A stretch of DNA of 64,000 bases from Paraburkholderia sabiae (GCF_030412785.1 NZ_CP125295.1:6200001-6264000), one strand, 5' to 3'. Counted from the first letter of the stretch, positions 45,751 to 56,565 are shown. Numbers and translations are program-made. Notes: generated by a model from the sequence alone, not told the origin.

Positions 45751-45786
45751 AAAAAGGCGATGCGCTCACAACGCATCGCCTTTTTT
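45751..45786. terminator. Bidirectional terminator between lysA and msrQ
   Basis: GGCGATGCG pairs with CGCATCGCC around a 7-base loop, flanked by five A's and six T's, between the convergent lysA and msrPQ genes. Confidence 0.92.
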
Positions 45787-45809
45787 GTCGCTTTCAGCTT
45801 TTGGGGCGG

Positions 45810-46511
45810 TCAGCTTCTCGCACGAATCCGGTCGCGCGCCCAGATAACCAGACGCCATCCCAGTAGCGCGATCACGATTGCACCGTAAATCTTCGGCAAG
45901 ATCAGATCGTGCTTGCCCGCCTTCATCCACCAGAAATGCAGGATCGCGAGCGCCGCGATCAGGTAGATCGCGCGGTGCAGCGTCTGCCAGCGACGGCCAA
46001 GCTTGCGCACCATCGCTTTCGGCGACGTGACGGCCAGCGGAATCAGCAGCATGAACGCTGCGAAGCCCACCGTGATGAACGGTCGCTTGCCGATGTCTTT
46101 CACGATCTCGGCGAGATCGAACCACTTGTCGAACCAGAAGTACGTCGTGAAATGCAGCGCGCCGTAAAAGAACGCGTAGAGGCCGAGCATCCGGCGAAAG
46201 CGCAGCAACGCGTTCCAGCCTGTCAGCTTGCGCACCGGCGTCACAGCGAGCGTGATGCAGATGAACACGAGCGTCCACAAGCCCGTCGATCGCGTGATGA
46301 ATTCGATCGGATTCGCGCCGAGGCCGCCCGTGAAGCCGAACAGCACGATGCGCGCGAGCGGATACAGCGCCGCGGCGAATACGGCGATCTTCGCGGGCAC
46401 GATCCAGCCGTTCGCGGCTGCGCCTGCGTTCGTCTTGCGCGGTGTAGCGGCACGCTTCGCCGCGTTGGCGTCCGCTCGCGCCGCCATAGTTCGTGTCGTG
46501 TCGGTTCCCAT
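45810..46511 (-). CDS. msrQ: Heme-binding membrane subunit MsrQ (YedZ)
   Basis: MsrQ is the heme b membrane protein that passes electrons from the quinone pool to the periplasmic methionine sulfoxide reductase MsrP. The 233-residue protein has about six membrane helices with family text GLWTLVFICITLAVTPVRKLTGW, RRMLGLYAFFYGALHFTTYFW and RRWQTLHRAIYLIAALAILHFWW, whose histidines are the expected heme ligands. The first 35 residues are a basic cytoplasmic extension. It starts 10 bases after msrP. Confidence 0.93.
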   Translation of the reverse strand: MGTDTTRTMAARADANAAKRAATPRKTNAGAAANGWIVPAKIAVFAAALYPLARIVLFGFTGGLGANPIEFITRSTGLWTLVFICITLAVTPVRKLTGWNALLRFRRMLGLYAFFYGALHFTTYFWFDKWFDLAEIVKDIGKRPFITVGFAAFMLLIPLAVTSPKAMVRKLGRRWQTLHRAIYLIAALAILHFWWMKAGKHDLILPKIYGAIVIALLGWRLVIWARDRIRARS

Positions 46512-46521
46512 GCGCGCCGCC

Positions 46522-47517
46522 TCAGAAGTTCTTCTTCAGGTCCATGCCCTGATACATCGACGCGACCAGATCGCCGTAGCCGTTGTACATCAGCGTCTTG
46601 CGCTTCGGCGTGAAAAAGCCGTCCTCACCGATGCGCCGTTCCGTCGCCTGACTCCAGCGCGGGTGATCGACGTTCGGATTCACGTTCGAATAGAAGCCGT
46701 ATTCATTCGGCGCGTAGGTGTTCCAGCTGGTCGGCGGCTGCTTGTCGACGAAGCGGATCTTCACCAGCGACTTCGCGCTCTTGAAGCCGTACTTCCACGG
46801 CACGATGATCCGCACGGGCGCGCCGTTTTGATTCGGCAGCACCTGACCGTAAACGCCCATCGTCAGCAGCGTCAGCGGGTTCATCGCTTCGTCCATCCGC
46901 AAGCCTTCGGAATAAGGCCATTCGAGAATCGGCTCGGACAAACCGGGCATCTGCGACGGATCGGCGAGCGTGATGAACTGCACATACTTTGCGTTGGCCG
47001 TCGGCTGCGCGCGCTTGATCACTTCCGACAGCGGAATGCCGATCCACGGAATCGCCATCGACCAGCCCTCGACGCAACGCAGCCTGTACACGCGCTCTTC
47101 GAGCGGCGCGAGCTTCAGCAATTCGTCGATGTCGTAGACCTTCGCGTTCTTCACCTCGCCTTCGACACTCACCTTCCACGGACGCGCCCGCAACGAACCT
47201 GCGTTGTGCGCCGGGTCGCTCTTGTCGGTGCCGAACTCGTAGTAGTTGTTGTAGGTGGTGATGTCCTTGTACGGCGTGACCTTGTCGGTGACGACGAACT
47301 TCGGATTGGTCTTCGCGCCGAGCTTCTGCGCCTTCGGGTCCTGCGCCGGATACTCGGCGAACGCCTCGCCGTGCACACCGATCAGTCCGCCGAGCGCGAC
47401 CGCGCCCGCCGCCTGCAAGATTCGCCGGCGATTCTCGAACACGCGTTGCGGCGTAATTTCGCTGCGCGCGATGTCGTCGCCATACAGTTGGCTCCGGTCG
47501 CTTCGCTTGATCCACAT
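46522..47517 (-). CDS. msrP: Periplasmic methionine sulfoxide reductase, molybdenum subunit MsrP (YedY)
   Basis: MsrP is a molybdopterin enzyme that repairs oxidised methionines in envelope proteins. The start at 47517 gives 331 residues with a twin-arginine signal ([19 protein letters not shown] near 29-47). The cofactor cysteine is Cys148 in [16 protein letters not shown]-terminal family text includes [23 protein letters not shown] and [20 protein letters not shown] further upstream in-frame reading has no signal and is not used. The gene is upstream of its membrane partner msrQ. Confidence 0.94.
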   Translation of the reverse strand: MWIKRSDRSQLYGDDIARSEITPQRVFENRRRILQAAGAVALGGLIGVHGEAFAEYPAQDPKAQKLGAKTNPKFVVTDKVTPYKDITTYNNYYEFGTDKSDPAHNAGSLRARPWKVSVEGEVKNAKVYDIDELLKLAPLEERVYRLRCVEGWSMAIPWIGIPLSEVIKRAQPTANAKYVQFITLADPSQMPGLSEPILEWPYSEGLRMDEAMNPLTLLTMGVYGQVLPNQNGAPVRIIVPWKYGFKSAKSLVKIRFVDKQPPTSWNTYAPNEYGFYSNVNPNVDHPRWSQATERRIGEDGFFTPKRKTLMYNGYGDLVASMYQGMDLKKNF

Positions 47518-47631
47518 GCTGAAACTCCTTGCCGGGCGTTGCCCGTCCATCGGTATTCGTTCGACTCGCGCGTGGGAGTCGTCGTTCGTCGTTTTGTTAA
47601 CACACGCGGCGCGCAATCCTTCCATATCGGC

Positions 47632-47669
47632 ATAAAAAAACCGCCGGTGCAGTGCACACGGCGGTTTTT
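47632..47669. terminator. Terminator after ccsB
   Basis: AACCGCCG(TG) pairs with (CA)CGGCGGTT, with seven A's before and five T's after, 25 bases from the ccsB stop. It ends minus-strand ccs transcripts. Confidence 0.88.
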
Positions 47670-47691
47670 CATCATTCGAAACGGACGGATC

Positions 47692-48909
47692 TTACAGCTT
47701 GCCGTAGCTATGCAGCCCCGACAGGAACATGTTGACGCCGAGGAACGCGAAGCTCGTCACGAGCAGGCCCGTCAGCGCCCACCACGCCGCCACCGTGCCG
47801 CGCAGGCCCTTCATCAGCCGCATGTGCAGCCACGCCGCGTAGTTCAGCCAGACGATCAGCGCCCACGTTTCCTTCGGGTCCCAGCTCCAGTAGCCGCCCC
47901 ATGCTTCCGCGGCCCACAGCGCGCCGAGAATCGTCGCGATCGTGAAGAACGCGAAGCCGACGGCGATCGATTTGTACATCACGTCGTCGAGCACATCGAG
48001 CGTCGGCAGCCGGTCGGACAGCACGCCTCGCTCCTTCATCAGATACGCGACGCCGACCATCGCCGACAGCGCAAAGCTGCCGTAGCCGATGAAGTTTGCC
48101 GGCACGTGAATCTTCATCCACCAGCTTTGCAGCGCGGGGACGAGCGGCTGGATCTGCTGCGCGTCGCGCGAGATCGAGTACCACATCAGGAAGCCGACGG
48201 CCGCGCTGATCACCAGCAGCACGAACGCGCCGAGCGAGCGCGTGTTGTAGTGCCGCTCGTAGTACAGATAGAACAGCGCGGTGATCAGGCTGAACAGCAC
48301 GAACACTTCGTACAGGTTCGAGATGGGAATGTGCCCGACGTCCGAGCCGATCAGATACGACTCGTACCAGCGCACCATCAGGCCGACGAAACCCATCAGC
48401 ACCGCGACCCACGTCATCTTCGAACCGATCGCGCTGCCCGACGGCGAACGCGACAGCATGCCGATCCAGTAGAACAGCGTGGCGAGCACGAAGAGCGCGC
48501 TCATCCAGAGGATGGCCGACTGGCTCGAGAGGAAATACTTGAGGAAGAACGCGTGATCGGCGCGAGTCAGATCGCCGCCGTAGATCTGGATCGCCGAGAG
48601 CGACAGCACGGCAATGCACGCCATCAGCAGACGGGAAGGCTTCCAGCGCCAGCCGAGCACGACCATCGCGGGCACCGTGCACACCAGCACCAGCTTGTCG
48701 TAGTAATTCATGTACTCGTGGTAGCGCGACAGCGCGAACCCCGCGCCCGCGACCAGCGCCAGCGCGAACAGCCAGTCGGTCAGACCGAGGCGCTTCAGGA
48801 ATGGACGGTCGTCCAGCAACGTCTCGCCAGGCAGATGCGGGGTCGAATGAGCCACCGTATCGGCGCGCGGCTTGGCGCGCGAAGATGAGGAAACTTGAGT
48901 CAGGTCCAT
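47692..48909 (-). CDS. ccsB: System II cytochrome c biogenesis protein CcsB (ResC/CcsA-like)
   Basis: This is the heme-handling membrane protein of system II cytochrome c maturation. The 405-residue protein has about eight or nine helices and the periplasmic tryptophan-rich heme motif WGGYWSWDPKETWAL starting at residue 337. Conserved histidines occur in SWWMKIHVPANFIGYG and LHMRLM. The start at 48909 lies 4 bases after the ccs1 stop, so the pair are one unit. An upstream in-frame extension into ccs1 is rejected. Confidence 0.95.
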   Translation of the reverse strand: MDLTQVSSSSRAKPRADTVAHSTPHLPGETLLDDRPFLKRLGLTDWLFALALVAGAGFALSRYHEYMNYYDKLVLVCTVPAMVVLGWRWKPSRLLMACIAVLSLSAIQIYGGDLTRADHAFFLKYFLSSQSAILWMSALFVLATLFYWIGMLSRSPSGSAIGSKMTWVAVLMGFVGLMVRWYESYLIGSDVGHIPISNLYEVFVLFSLITALFYLYYERHYNTRSLGAFVLLVISAAVGFLMWYSISRDAQQIQPLVPALQSWWMKIHVPANFIGYGSFALSAMVGVAYLMKERGVLSDRLPTLDVLDDVMYKSIAVGFAFFTIATILGALWAAEAWGGYWSWDPKETWALIVWLNYAAWLHMRLMKGLRGTVAAWWALTGLLVTSFAFLGVNMFLSGLHSYGKL

Positions 48910-48913
48910 GTGC

Positions 48914-51139
48914 TTACCGGGTCGAATCGGTTGAATCTGCGGACGCCTCGCTCGTTGCGTGGTCGGCGTTCTTTGCCTCGCGGGCGGAATCGGCATCGAC
49001 TGGCTTGCCGCCCAGCGCCGCGCCCACCGCATCGCGCGTCTGGAGGAATTCCTTTTCGAAATCGAACGTCTTGCGCGCCGTCGACATCGCCATCACTACG
49101 TTCACGCCGCGGTCCGCGTCCTTGAGCCAGAACCACAGGCGCCGCTCGCGGACGTAGAACATCGAAAAGATGCCCAACACGAGGAGCAGGCTGCCAAGAT
49201 ACACGACTTTTTTGCCCGGCGCGCGCGTCAACTGAAATACCGAAGCTTGCACCTGCTTGAAGGAGTCAAGCTGCAAATAGACGGGCGAACCGTACAGAAA
49301 GCTGTCGGATATCGCGTTGATCGAGCTCTGGACGAAGCGGCTCGTGTTGGCGTCAGCCGTTGCGGGCGGTTCTCCCGCCTGCTTGCGCGCGATCTGCCAG
49401 ACGTCCCACATCGATCCCTCCAGCATACGAAGCAAGAGTCCTGCCGCCTTCTCCTGCTCGCCCTTGGGGACGGAGCGGTCGATGAACGCGGCGATCGCCT
49501 GGAAGCCACCAACCTTCTGACCATTGACCGCCTTGCCGAGCGTCGCGTCGTCGCCGGCGAAGAGCGTCAGCACGCGCGATGCGCTTTCTTCCAGATGCTG
49601 CTGCAGTTCCGCGTTCGACTGCACCGAGCGCAGCGCGAAATCGCGCGCCGCCTGGGCGCGCACCGCCGGATCTTCGAGCGCCGAGCGGATGTGCATCCAC
49701 TCGTTGACGGTGCCGCCGGCGTCGGCGGGAATGCGCAGGTAGCGGAACGCGTCGTCCGGATTGGCACGCATGCCGGCGAGAAACACGCGCTCGCCGCTCA
49801 CGTCGACGGGCAGCATGTAGTTGTTGTACTCGCGCGCCTGGCCGTCCTTGTCGCGCACCTTGTACTGGACCGACGGGCCCACGTTGCGCAGGTCGACCGG
49901 CTTCGACGTCTTCGCGCCGGAGCCGAGCCGCTCGTCGAAGGCTTCTTTCAGCGACTGATGCGCCGCGACGCCACGAGCGTCGTTCTGGCCGTTGCCGTTC
50001 GAAATGTTCTCGACGTTGATCGCGCGGAAATCGGCGAATTCGACGGTCTGGCCATCGGCGCCGGGAATCGACGCGCCCAGCACCTTCGAGCCGCCGATCT
50101 CACCGTTGAACGGTTCGGTCTTGATGTTGCTGCCCGTCATCGGCCAGGCCGTCATCTGCATCTGCGAACCGCCGTCCTGAAAGCTCGATTGATAGATCGA
50201 CACGCCGTCGTACTCGAACGGCTTGTTCACTTCGACGCGCGCCGGAATGCGCTCGCCCGTCTTGTGATCGATCACGACGATGTCGCTCGCGAAGAGCTTC
50301 GGCATGCCCGTCGTGTAGTAATCGACGATGAACTTCTTCAGTTCGATCGAAAACGGCAGGTCCTGGATCAGCGAGCCGTCCTGCTGGTTCAGGATCGCCG
50401 TCGACACGTGCTGGCCTTCGGGCACCCACGCATAGCCGCGGAACGTCGGATTGCCCTGCGCCAGCCGATGCTCGGGCGGAATGTCGTTGATGACGGTGTT
50501 ACTGCGGATCGGCGTCTTGTCGAACAGCCACATCTGCAGCTTGATAGGCAGATTGCTGTCCAGCAGCCCGCCGATACAGATGATGACGATCGCCAGGTGC
50601 GCGGAGATGTAGCCGAGCTTGGTCAGCGCGCCACGCTTCGCCGCGATCAGCGTCGCGCCTTCGCTTTCGCGCGTCACGAACTTGTAGCCGAGCTTCGTCG
50701 AGAGCTTGCCGAGCGTGCCCGCAGCTTGCGCGCGCGTCGCGTTCGGCACCGCGAACTCGCCCTTGTGATGGAACGCGCGCAGGCTGCCTTCGCGGACCTT
50801 GTCCTTCCAGCTCTTCGTGTCCGCGATCATCTTCGGCGTGTTGCGGATCACGCACAGCGAGACCGACACGACCAGAAAGCCGAGGATCAGCATGAACCAC
50901 CACGCGCTGTACACGTTGTACAGGCTCAGCGAGCGGAAGATGTCGGCCCAGAACGGCCCGAACTGGTTCACGTAGTTCGGATACGGGTCGTCCTGCGTAA
51001 GAACTGTGCCGATGATGCTCGCGATCGACAGGATCACGAGCAACGAAATTGCAAAGCGCATCGAACTCAGCAATTCGACCGACGTGCGCACGAAGCGCTG
51101 ACGCGACTTCACTTCCAGACCCGACGTGGTGACGCTCAT
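48914..51139 (-). CDS. ccs1: System II cytochrome c biogenesis protein Ccs1 (ResB)
   Basis: ResB/Ccs1 partners the ResC-like protein to export heme and attach it to apocytochromes in the periplasm. The 741-residue protein has three N-terminal membrane helices (about 25-48, 80-102, 165-185), a large periplasmic domain and a fourth helix near 655-675 (VVYLGSLLLVLGIFSMFYVRER). Family text includes ELLSSMRFAISLLVILSIASI and YVNQFGPFWADIFRSL. It is followed by ccsB, and the neighbouring cytochrome c4 is a likely client. Confidence 0.95.
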   Translation of the reverse strand: MSVTTSGLEVKSRQRFVRTSVELLSSMRFAISLLVILSIASIIGTVLTQDDPYPNYVNQFGPFWADIFRSLSLYNVYSAWWFMLILGFLVVSVSLCVIRNTPKMIADTKSWKDKVREGSLRAFHHKGEFAVPNATRAQAAGTLGKLSTKLGYKFVTRESEGATLIAAKRGALTKLGYISAHLAIVIICIGGLLDSNLPIKLQMWLFDKTPIRSNTVINDIPPEHRLAQGNPTFRGYAWVPEGQHVSTAILNQQDGSLIQDLPFSIELKKFIVDYYTTGMPKLFASDIVVIDHKTGERIPARVEVNKPFEYDGVSIYQSSFQDGGSQMQMTAWPMTGSNIKTEPFNGEIGGSKVLGASIPGADGQTVEFADFRAINVENISNGNGQNDARGVAAHQSLKEAFDERLGSGAKTSKPVDLRNVGPSVQYKVRDKDGQAREYNNYMLPVDVSGERVFLAGMRANPDDAFRYLRIPADAGGTVNEWMHIRSALEDPAVRAQAARDFALRSVQSNAELQQHLEESASRVLTLFAGDDATLGKAVNGQKVGGFQAIAAFIDRSVPKGEQEKAAGLLLRMLEGSMWDVWQIARKQAGEPPATADANTSRFVQSSINAISDSFLYGSPVYLQLDSFKQVQASVFQLTRAPGKKVVYLGSLLLVLGIFSMFYVRERRLWFWLKDADRGVNVVMAMSTARKTFDFEKEFLQTRDAVGAALGGKPVDADSAREAKNADHATSEASADSTDSTR

Positions 51140-51160
51140 TCAAACTCCGACTGAACAGCA

Positions 51161-51210
51161 AAAAAGGGTGCAGGGACATCGCTGCTTGCGATTCCCTCAC
51201 CCTTTTCTTG
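51161..51210. terminator. Stem-loop terminator between cytochrome c4 and ccs1 genes
   Basis: AAAAGGGTG-C-AGGGA pairs with TTCCCT-CACCCTTTT around a loop that can itself fold, followed by CTTGTTTTC on the plus strand. It lies between two co-directional minus-strand genes, so it may terminate or attenuate readthrough from cytochrome c4 into ccs1; the minus-strand side carries AAAA before and TTTTTGC after. Confidence 0.65.
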
Positions 51211-51265
51211 TTTTCTCGCCAGCCGCTTGACAGTCTTGCAGCCGGCTTCGCTTTCGTACGGACTC

Positions 51266-51919
51266 TTAATGCAAGCCCGCGATGTAATCGGCGACAGCCT
51301 TGATCTCGCTATCCGACAGGCGGGATGCAATGGCGTGCATCGCTTCGTTGTTGTTGCGCGCGCCCGGCCCCTGCGTGAACGCGTTCAACTGTGCCACGGT
51401 GTAATCCGACCATTGCCCCGAGATGCGCGGATACTGCGACGGAATGCCCTGACCCGTCGGCCCGTGACAGCTCGCGCAGGCCGGCACGCCCTTATCGGCG
51501 ACGCCCGCGCGATAAATCTTCTGCCCGAGGGGCACCGTGTCCTTGTTGTGCGCGTAACCCGGCTTCGGTGCCTGTGACGCAAAGTACGCCGCCACGTTGA
51601 CCATGTCCTGATCGGTCAACGCTGCCGCCATGCCTGCCATGATCGCATTGTTGCGAGCGGCCTGCTTGGCGCCGGCTTGCGTCTTGAAGTCCTTGAGTTG
51701 CTTGACGAGATATTCGGGATGTTGCCCGGCAAGCTTGGGATAGGCGCCGCCCGCGCTGTTGCCATCTGCACCGTGACACGAAGCGCATACCTGCGCTGCG
51801 ATTGCCTGCCCCCGATTCAAATCCGGCTTTGTCTGATCTGCCGCTCTTGCCTGTGCTGCCAAACCTGAAAGACCTGCTGCTGTGTGAAGCACCACCAGAA
51901 ACTTGCCCAGTCGATTCAT
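51266..51919 (-). CDS. Diheme cytochrome c4
   Basis: This is a periplasmic electron carrier with two fused class I cytochrome domains. The 217-residue precursor from ATG 51919 has a signal peptide (cleavage after ARA near residue 26) and heme sites CASCHG at 45-50 and CASCHG at 148-153. Axial methionines are expected in MAGMAAAL and MHAIASRLS. It probably feeds a terminal oxidase. It lies directly upstream of the ccs1-ccsB maturation genes. Confidence 0.93.
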   Translation of the reverse strand: MNRLGKFLVVLHTAAGLSGLAAQARAADQTKPDLNRGQAIAAQVCASCHGADGNSAGGAYPKLAGQHPEYLVKQLKDFKTQAGAKQAARNNAIMAGMAAALTDQDMVNVAAYFASQAPKPGYAHNKDTVPLGQKIYRAGVADKGVPACASCHGPTGQGIPSQYPRISGQWSDYTVAQLNAFTQGPGARNNNEAMHAIASRLSDSEIKAVADYIAGLH

Positions 51920-52030
51920 TCGCACACCCTGTTTCGTCTTGTGGGAATTAGAGGTTCTGCAAAATACGACAGCGACCACCCGGTCGCCGAGGCCCGCGCG
52001 GCGGCCTCACAGGTTTTCAGTAAACCATCG

Positions 52031-52042
52031 TATTGTACAATA
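52031..52042. promoter_or_regulatory. Palindromic TACAAT box between divergent genes
   Basis: TATTGTACAATA is a perfect 12-base palindrome in the gap between the divergent cytochrome c4 and engB genes. It presents a TACAAT -10-like hexamer on both strands. No clear -35 boxes are seen. It may be an overlapping promoter pair or a regulator site. Confidence 0.35.
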
Positions 52043-52198
52043 ACTCGCTAATCGATCTGGCGCCAGTCGGGCCTCCACGGGCTTCACGGCGCGGCCTTCA
52101 CGGCGGAGCTGCATCGCCTTGCACGGCATTTCACCATCTCCGTCGATGTGCGCAGGACGTCCGCTCGACGTCCATTCACCCGTCCTTCTGGTCTTCTC

Positions 52199-52864
52199 AT
52201 GTCGTCTTTCCTGCTCCACCAAGCCCGCTTCTTCACGACCGTCAATCATTTGCGCGATCTTCCGCCTTCGACGCAGCCAGAGGTCGCTTTCGCCGGGCGG
52301 TCGAACGCGGGGAAGTCGACGGCCATCAACATCCTCTGCAACCAGAAGCGGCTCGCATTCGCCAGTAAGACGCCTGGGCGCACACAGCACATCAACTATT
52401 TCTCGGTCGGGCCGGCGGACGAACCCATCGCGAATCTCGTCGACCTGCCCGGCTACGGCTACGCCGAAGTGCCCGGTGCGGCCAAGGCGCATTGGGAGCA
52501 GTTGCTGTCGAGCTATCTGCAAACGCGTTCGCAGCTGCGCGGCATGATCCTGATGATGGACTCGCGCCGGCCGCTCACGGAACTGGATCGGCGGATGATC
52601 GAGTGGTTCGCGCCGACGGGCAAGCCGATTCACACTTTGCTCACCAAGTGCGACAAATTGACCCGGCAAGAGAGCGTGAACGCGCTGCGCGCAACGAAGA
52701 AAGGGTTGGATGAATATCGCGCGGCGGGTTATCAGGGCGAACTGAGCGCCCAGCTCTTTTCGGCGCTCAAGCGGATTGGCCTCGATGAGGCGCACGAACT
52801 GATCGAAAGCTGGATCGCGCCCGATCTGGCGGGCGATTCCGTCGATCCCGCCGCTGCAGAATAA
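52199..52864 (+). CDS. engB: Ribosome biogenesis GTPase EngB (YsxC/YihA)
   Basis: EngB is a small essential GTPase for 50S subunit assembly. The 221-residue protein has G1 GRSNAGKST, the switch region [13 protein letters not shown]3 DLPGYGYA, G4 TKCDKL and G5 SALK. The start at 52199 ([22 protein letters not shown]) matches the family N-terminus, though no strong ribosome site is visible; an upstream in-frame extension is less likely. It is a single gene, divergent from cytochrome c4. Confidence 0.93.
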   Translation: MSSFLLHQARFFTTVNHLRDLPPSTQPEVAFAGRSNAGKSTAINILCNQKRLAFASKTPGRTQHINYFSVGPADEPIANLVDLPGYGYAEVPGAAKAHWEQLLSSYLQTRSQLRGMILMMDSRRPLTELDRRMIEWFAPTGKPIHTLLTKCDKLTRQESVNALRATKKGLDEYRAAGYQGELSAQLFSALKRIGLDEAHELIESWIAPDLAGDSVDPAAAE

Positions 52865-52922
52865 AGCCTTTGTAAGGCCGAAACGCCCGCCGCGACACGC
52901 TCCCGGCGCTTTTCGTTCGCCC

Positions 52923-52958
52923 AGAAAAAAACCCGCCGCTTGTTAACGGCGGGTTAAA
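52923..52958 (-). terminator. Stem-loop after engB
   Basis: AACCCGCCG pairs with CGGCGGGTT around an 8-base loop. The T-run is on the minus strand (from AAAAAAA on the plus strand), while the plus strand has only TT. It lies between engB and hemB, both plus-strand, so it is probably a weak engB terminator or an RNA 3'-end stabiliser. Confidence 0.55.
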
Positions 52959-53042
52959 CAGCCTAATCGAAAAACGACAGGCACCCGCTCAGGGAGGAGA
53001 AGCGGGGAGGTCAGCGCTAGGCGCCTTGCTCGATCGGTATGA

Positions 53043-54110
<1,068 letters not shown>

Positions 54111-54158
54111 GCTTTCGGCCGCGGATCGAGACGCGGCCGTGTCGTGGTTATGACGAGA

Positions 54159-54192
54159 AGCGGAGGTTGCCTTGCGGCGGCCTCCGCTTTTT
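54159..54192 (+). terminator. Terminator of hemB
   Basis: AGCGGAGG pairs with CCTCCGCT around a 14-base loop, followed by TTTT and C, 50 bases after the hemB stop. A second GGCCGCG/CGCGGCC hairpin just upstream (54118-54139) may assist. Confidence 0.85.
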
Positions 54193-54236
54193 CATTCCTG
54201 GGCTTGGCTGCGTCTGGATGCCAGTTGGTCGTGGAC

Positions 54237-56090
54237 TCAGGTCTGAGGCCCGGGCATCGCCCGGTCGAGACTCTTCAGAAATGTATCCGCCGACTCATAC
54301 CCGACGACGCGCAGCACCTCTTTCCCACCGCGATCGAAAAAGATTATTCCGGGCGGCCCGAACAGGTTGAAGCGTTTGAGAAGCACCTGATCGTCGGTAT
54401 TGTTCGCGGTGACATCCGCCCGCAGCAGGTTCATCTGCTTCAACCTCGCCTGCACGCGCGGGTCACTGAACGTGAACTTCTCCATTTCCTTGCAGCTGAC
54501 GCACCAGTCTGCGTAAAAATCGAGCATAGCGGGCTGTGCAGCCGTTTTGACGGCTTCATCGAGTTGACCTGATGAGCGCACCGGGGCAAACGAGAGATCG
54601 CTCTGCTGGGCCTGCTCGGAGGCCCCGTTCGACGAATGACCGGCGAGCACCGCGAGCGGCTTCAGCGGATCCGTCGAACCCGCAGCCAGACCGACCAGCA
54701 AGGTCGCGGCCCAGATCGCCAATGCGGCGCCGACGCCGCGCCCCAGTCCGCGCCAGATCGAGCCTGCGCCCGCATGAGGAGAAAACAGTCCCAGAGCGGC
54801 CGCCGCGATCAACAGCCACAACGCTGCCAGCAACATTTGCGGGATCGGTGCCAACACTGGCCAGACGATCCACAGTGCCGCCGCGAGCAGGATCACGCCG
54901 AAGAAAATCTTCACGCCGTCCATCCAGGCCCCGGCGCGCGGCAGCAACGTACCCGCGCCGAGCCCGATGATCAACAAGGGCACGCCGAGGCCGATGCCCA
55001 TGGAAAACAGGGCCGCGCCGCCTAACACCGCGTTTCCTGTGTGCGCGATGAAGGCAAGTACCGCAAAGAGAGGTGCCGTCATGCACGCACCGACCACCAG
55101 CGCCGATAGCGCGCCCATCACCGCGACAGCGGCGAACTTGCCGCCCGACCGGCTCTCCGAAGCCTTCGACACGCCGCTCTGCCAGCGCTGGGGCAACACG
55201 ATATCCACGCCAGCGATCAGCGTCAGCGCAAACAGCGTGAGTAGAACCGCAAATGCACCCAACACCCATGGGTTCTGAAGCCAGGCACCGAGGCTCTGGC
55301 CAACCAGCGCGGCCGCGATGCCGAGCACCGTGTACACGAGCGCCATCCCGACCACATAAGCCAGCGAGAGCGAAAAACCGCGCGCCCGCGTGACACGTGG
55401 CCCTTCGCCGATGATGATTGCCGACAGAATCGGAATCATCGGATACGAACATGGCAACAGGCTCAGCACGACGCCGGCGACGAAATAGAGACCTACGATC
55501 GCGAAGAAGCCGCCGCCTTGAAGCAACGATTGCGCGTAGTCGGCACTTGTTGCACGCTCGTACCACGACGCGCCGTCTGGCGCTTCCTGTGTCTCAGGCT
55601 TCTGCGCGGTGCCGGCGACGGCGGCATGCAGCGCGGCCCCCGTAACGTGATAGACCCGCTCCATTGGCGGATAGCAGATGCCTGCGTCTGCGCAGCCTTG
55701 CGACGTCACTGCGAGATCGAACGGACCGTTCGCCTGGCTTACGGGCACGCGAACGGTCAGTTCTCCACGATACGTTTCGACGTTCTTATTGAAGGTCTGA
55801 TCGAACTTCACGTGCCCCGCAGGCAATTGCGCCCCACCGATCGTGGCCGTACCGTTGCGCGTCGCAAAAGCGAAGCGCTCGCGATACATGTAATAACCAT
55901 CGGCGATCTTGTAGTGAACCAGCACCTCGCCCGGCTGCTCCGACGCGCTGAATTTGAACGCATCAGCGGGATCGAGGAAGTCGTCAGCGCGGACAGCGCC
56001 GACCGAAGTCAACGACAGGAGCAAAATGCCGACGATAAGGGTGAGAACGCGCGAGAGATCGCGCCAGTGACGGGACAAACCGTTAAACAT
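54237..56090 (-). CDS. dsbD: Thiol:disulfide interchange protein DsbD
   Basis: DsbD carries reducing power from cytoplasmic thioredoxin across the inner membrane to periplasmic DsbC, DsbE and similar proteins. All three cysteine pairs are present: Cys133/Cys139 in the N-terminal domain (GCADAGICYPP), Cys214 and Cys336 in the eight-helix membrane part (LLPCSYP, GACMTAP), and CVSC at 530-533 in the C-terminal thioredoxin domain. The 617-residue length and a signal helix at 12-34 are normal. Reduced periplasmic thiols are needed for the cytochrome c maturation encoded nearby. The start overlaps the cutA stop by 8 bases. Confidence 0.96.
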   Translation of the reverse strand: MFNGLSRHWRDLSRVLTLIVGILLLSLTSVGAVRADDFLDPADAFKFSASEQPGEVLVHYKIADGYYMYRERFAFATRNGTATIGGAQLPAGHVKFDQTFNKNVETYRGELTVRVPVSQANGPFDLAVTSQGCADAGICYPPMERVYHVTGAALHAAVAGTAQKPETQEAPDGASWYERATSADYAQSLLQGGGFFAIVGLYFVAGVVLSLLPCSYPMIPILSAIIIGEGPRVTRARGFSLSLAYVVGMALVYTVLGIAAALVGQSLGAWLQNPWVLGAFAVLLTLFALTLIAGVDIVLPQRWQSGVSKASESRSGGKFAAVAVMGALSALVVGACMTAPLFAVLAFIAHTGNAVLGGAALFSMGIGLGVPLLIIGLGAGTLLPRAGAWMDGVKIFFGVILLAAALWIVWPVLAPIPQMLLAALWLLIAAAALGLFSPHAGAGSIWRGLGRGVGAALAIWAATLLVGLAAGSTDPLKPLAVLAGHSSNGASEQAQQSDLSFAPVRSSGQLDEAVKTAAQPAMLDFYADWCVSCKEMEKFTFSDPRVQARLKQMNLLRADVTANNTDDQVLLKRFNLFGPPGIIFFDRGGKEVLRVVGYESADTFLKSLDRAMPGPQT

Positions 56091-56427
56091 GGATCGGGCG
56101 TTGCGTTTCGGTGTTCACCCATTGGCCATACGCGGCCGATGCGGTGACTTGCCAGGAAAGGATTTCGGGCGTGTCGTACGGATGCTGAGCCTGGATGAAT
56201 CGTTCGAGTTCGAGCGCTCGCGCGACGCTCGTCTTGAACATCAACTGGATCTCTTCCGCCGATTCGATCTTGCCCTGCCAGTGGTAGCTCGATTGAACGC
56301 TGCCGAGCTGCGTCACACAGGCAGCAAGACGTGCTGAAAGCGCGTCCTGAGCTAATTTCTGCGCCGTCGCGAGGTCCGGCACGGTCGTCAACACCAAGCT
56401 AACATTCACGTTCACCGACCGCTCCAA
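56083..56427 (-). CDS. cutA: CutA1 divalent cation tolerance protein
   Basis: CutA1 is a trimeric ferredoxin-like protein linked to divalent metal tolerance; its exact biochemical role is unsettled. The 114-residue protein has LVLTTVPDLATAQKLA, SARLAACVTQLGSVQSSYHWQGKIE, EEIQLMFKTS and HPYDTPEILSW, all family hallmarks. It overlaps dsbD by 8 bases, the usual cutA-dsbD pairing in beta-proteobacteria. Confidence 0.94.
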   Translation of the reverse strand: MERSVNVNVSLVLTTVPDLATAQKLAQDALSARLAACVTQLGSVQSSYHWQGKIESAEEIQLMFKTSVARALELERFIQAQHPYDTPEILSWQVTASAAYGQWVNTETQRPIHV

Positions 56428-56520
56428 CGCATTCCAAAACAGGGTGACGGTATCGTATCACCTTGTCCCGGCACCTCGCTCGCGCGTCGAACGGCATAGG
56501 AAAAACGCACTCTGAAAACA

Positions 56521-56548
56521 AAAAAGCCAGGCTTTCGCCTGGCTTTTT
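56521..56548 (-). terminator. Terminator of the spc-alpha ribosomal operon
   Basis: AAAGCCAGGC and GCCTGGCTTT form a 10-bp stem with loop TTTC, and the minus strand continues in T's, 18 bases after the rplQ stop. The flanking A and T runs make it bidirectional. Confidence 0.93.
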
Positions 56549-56565
56549 AGCTGTTGTCAGAACGC

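Noticed and set aside
46228..48888. Plus-strand open frame of about 890 codons opposite msrQ, msrP and ccsB
   Set aside because: It runs across three recognisable minus-strand genes, has Arg/His-rich low-information sequence and no start context. It is a composition artefact.
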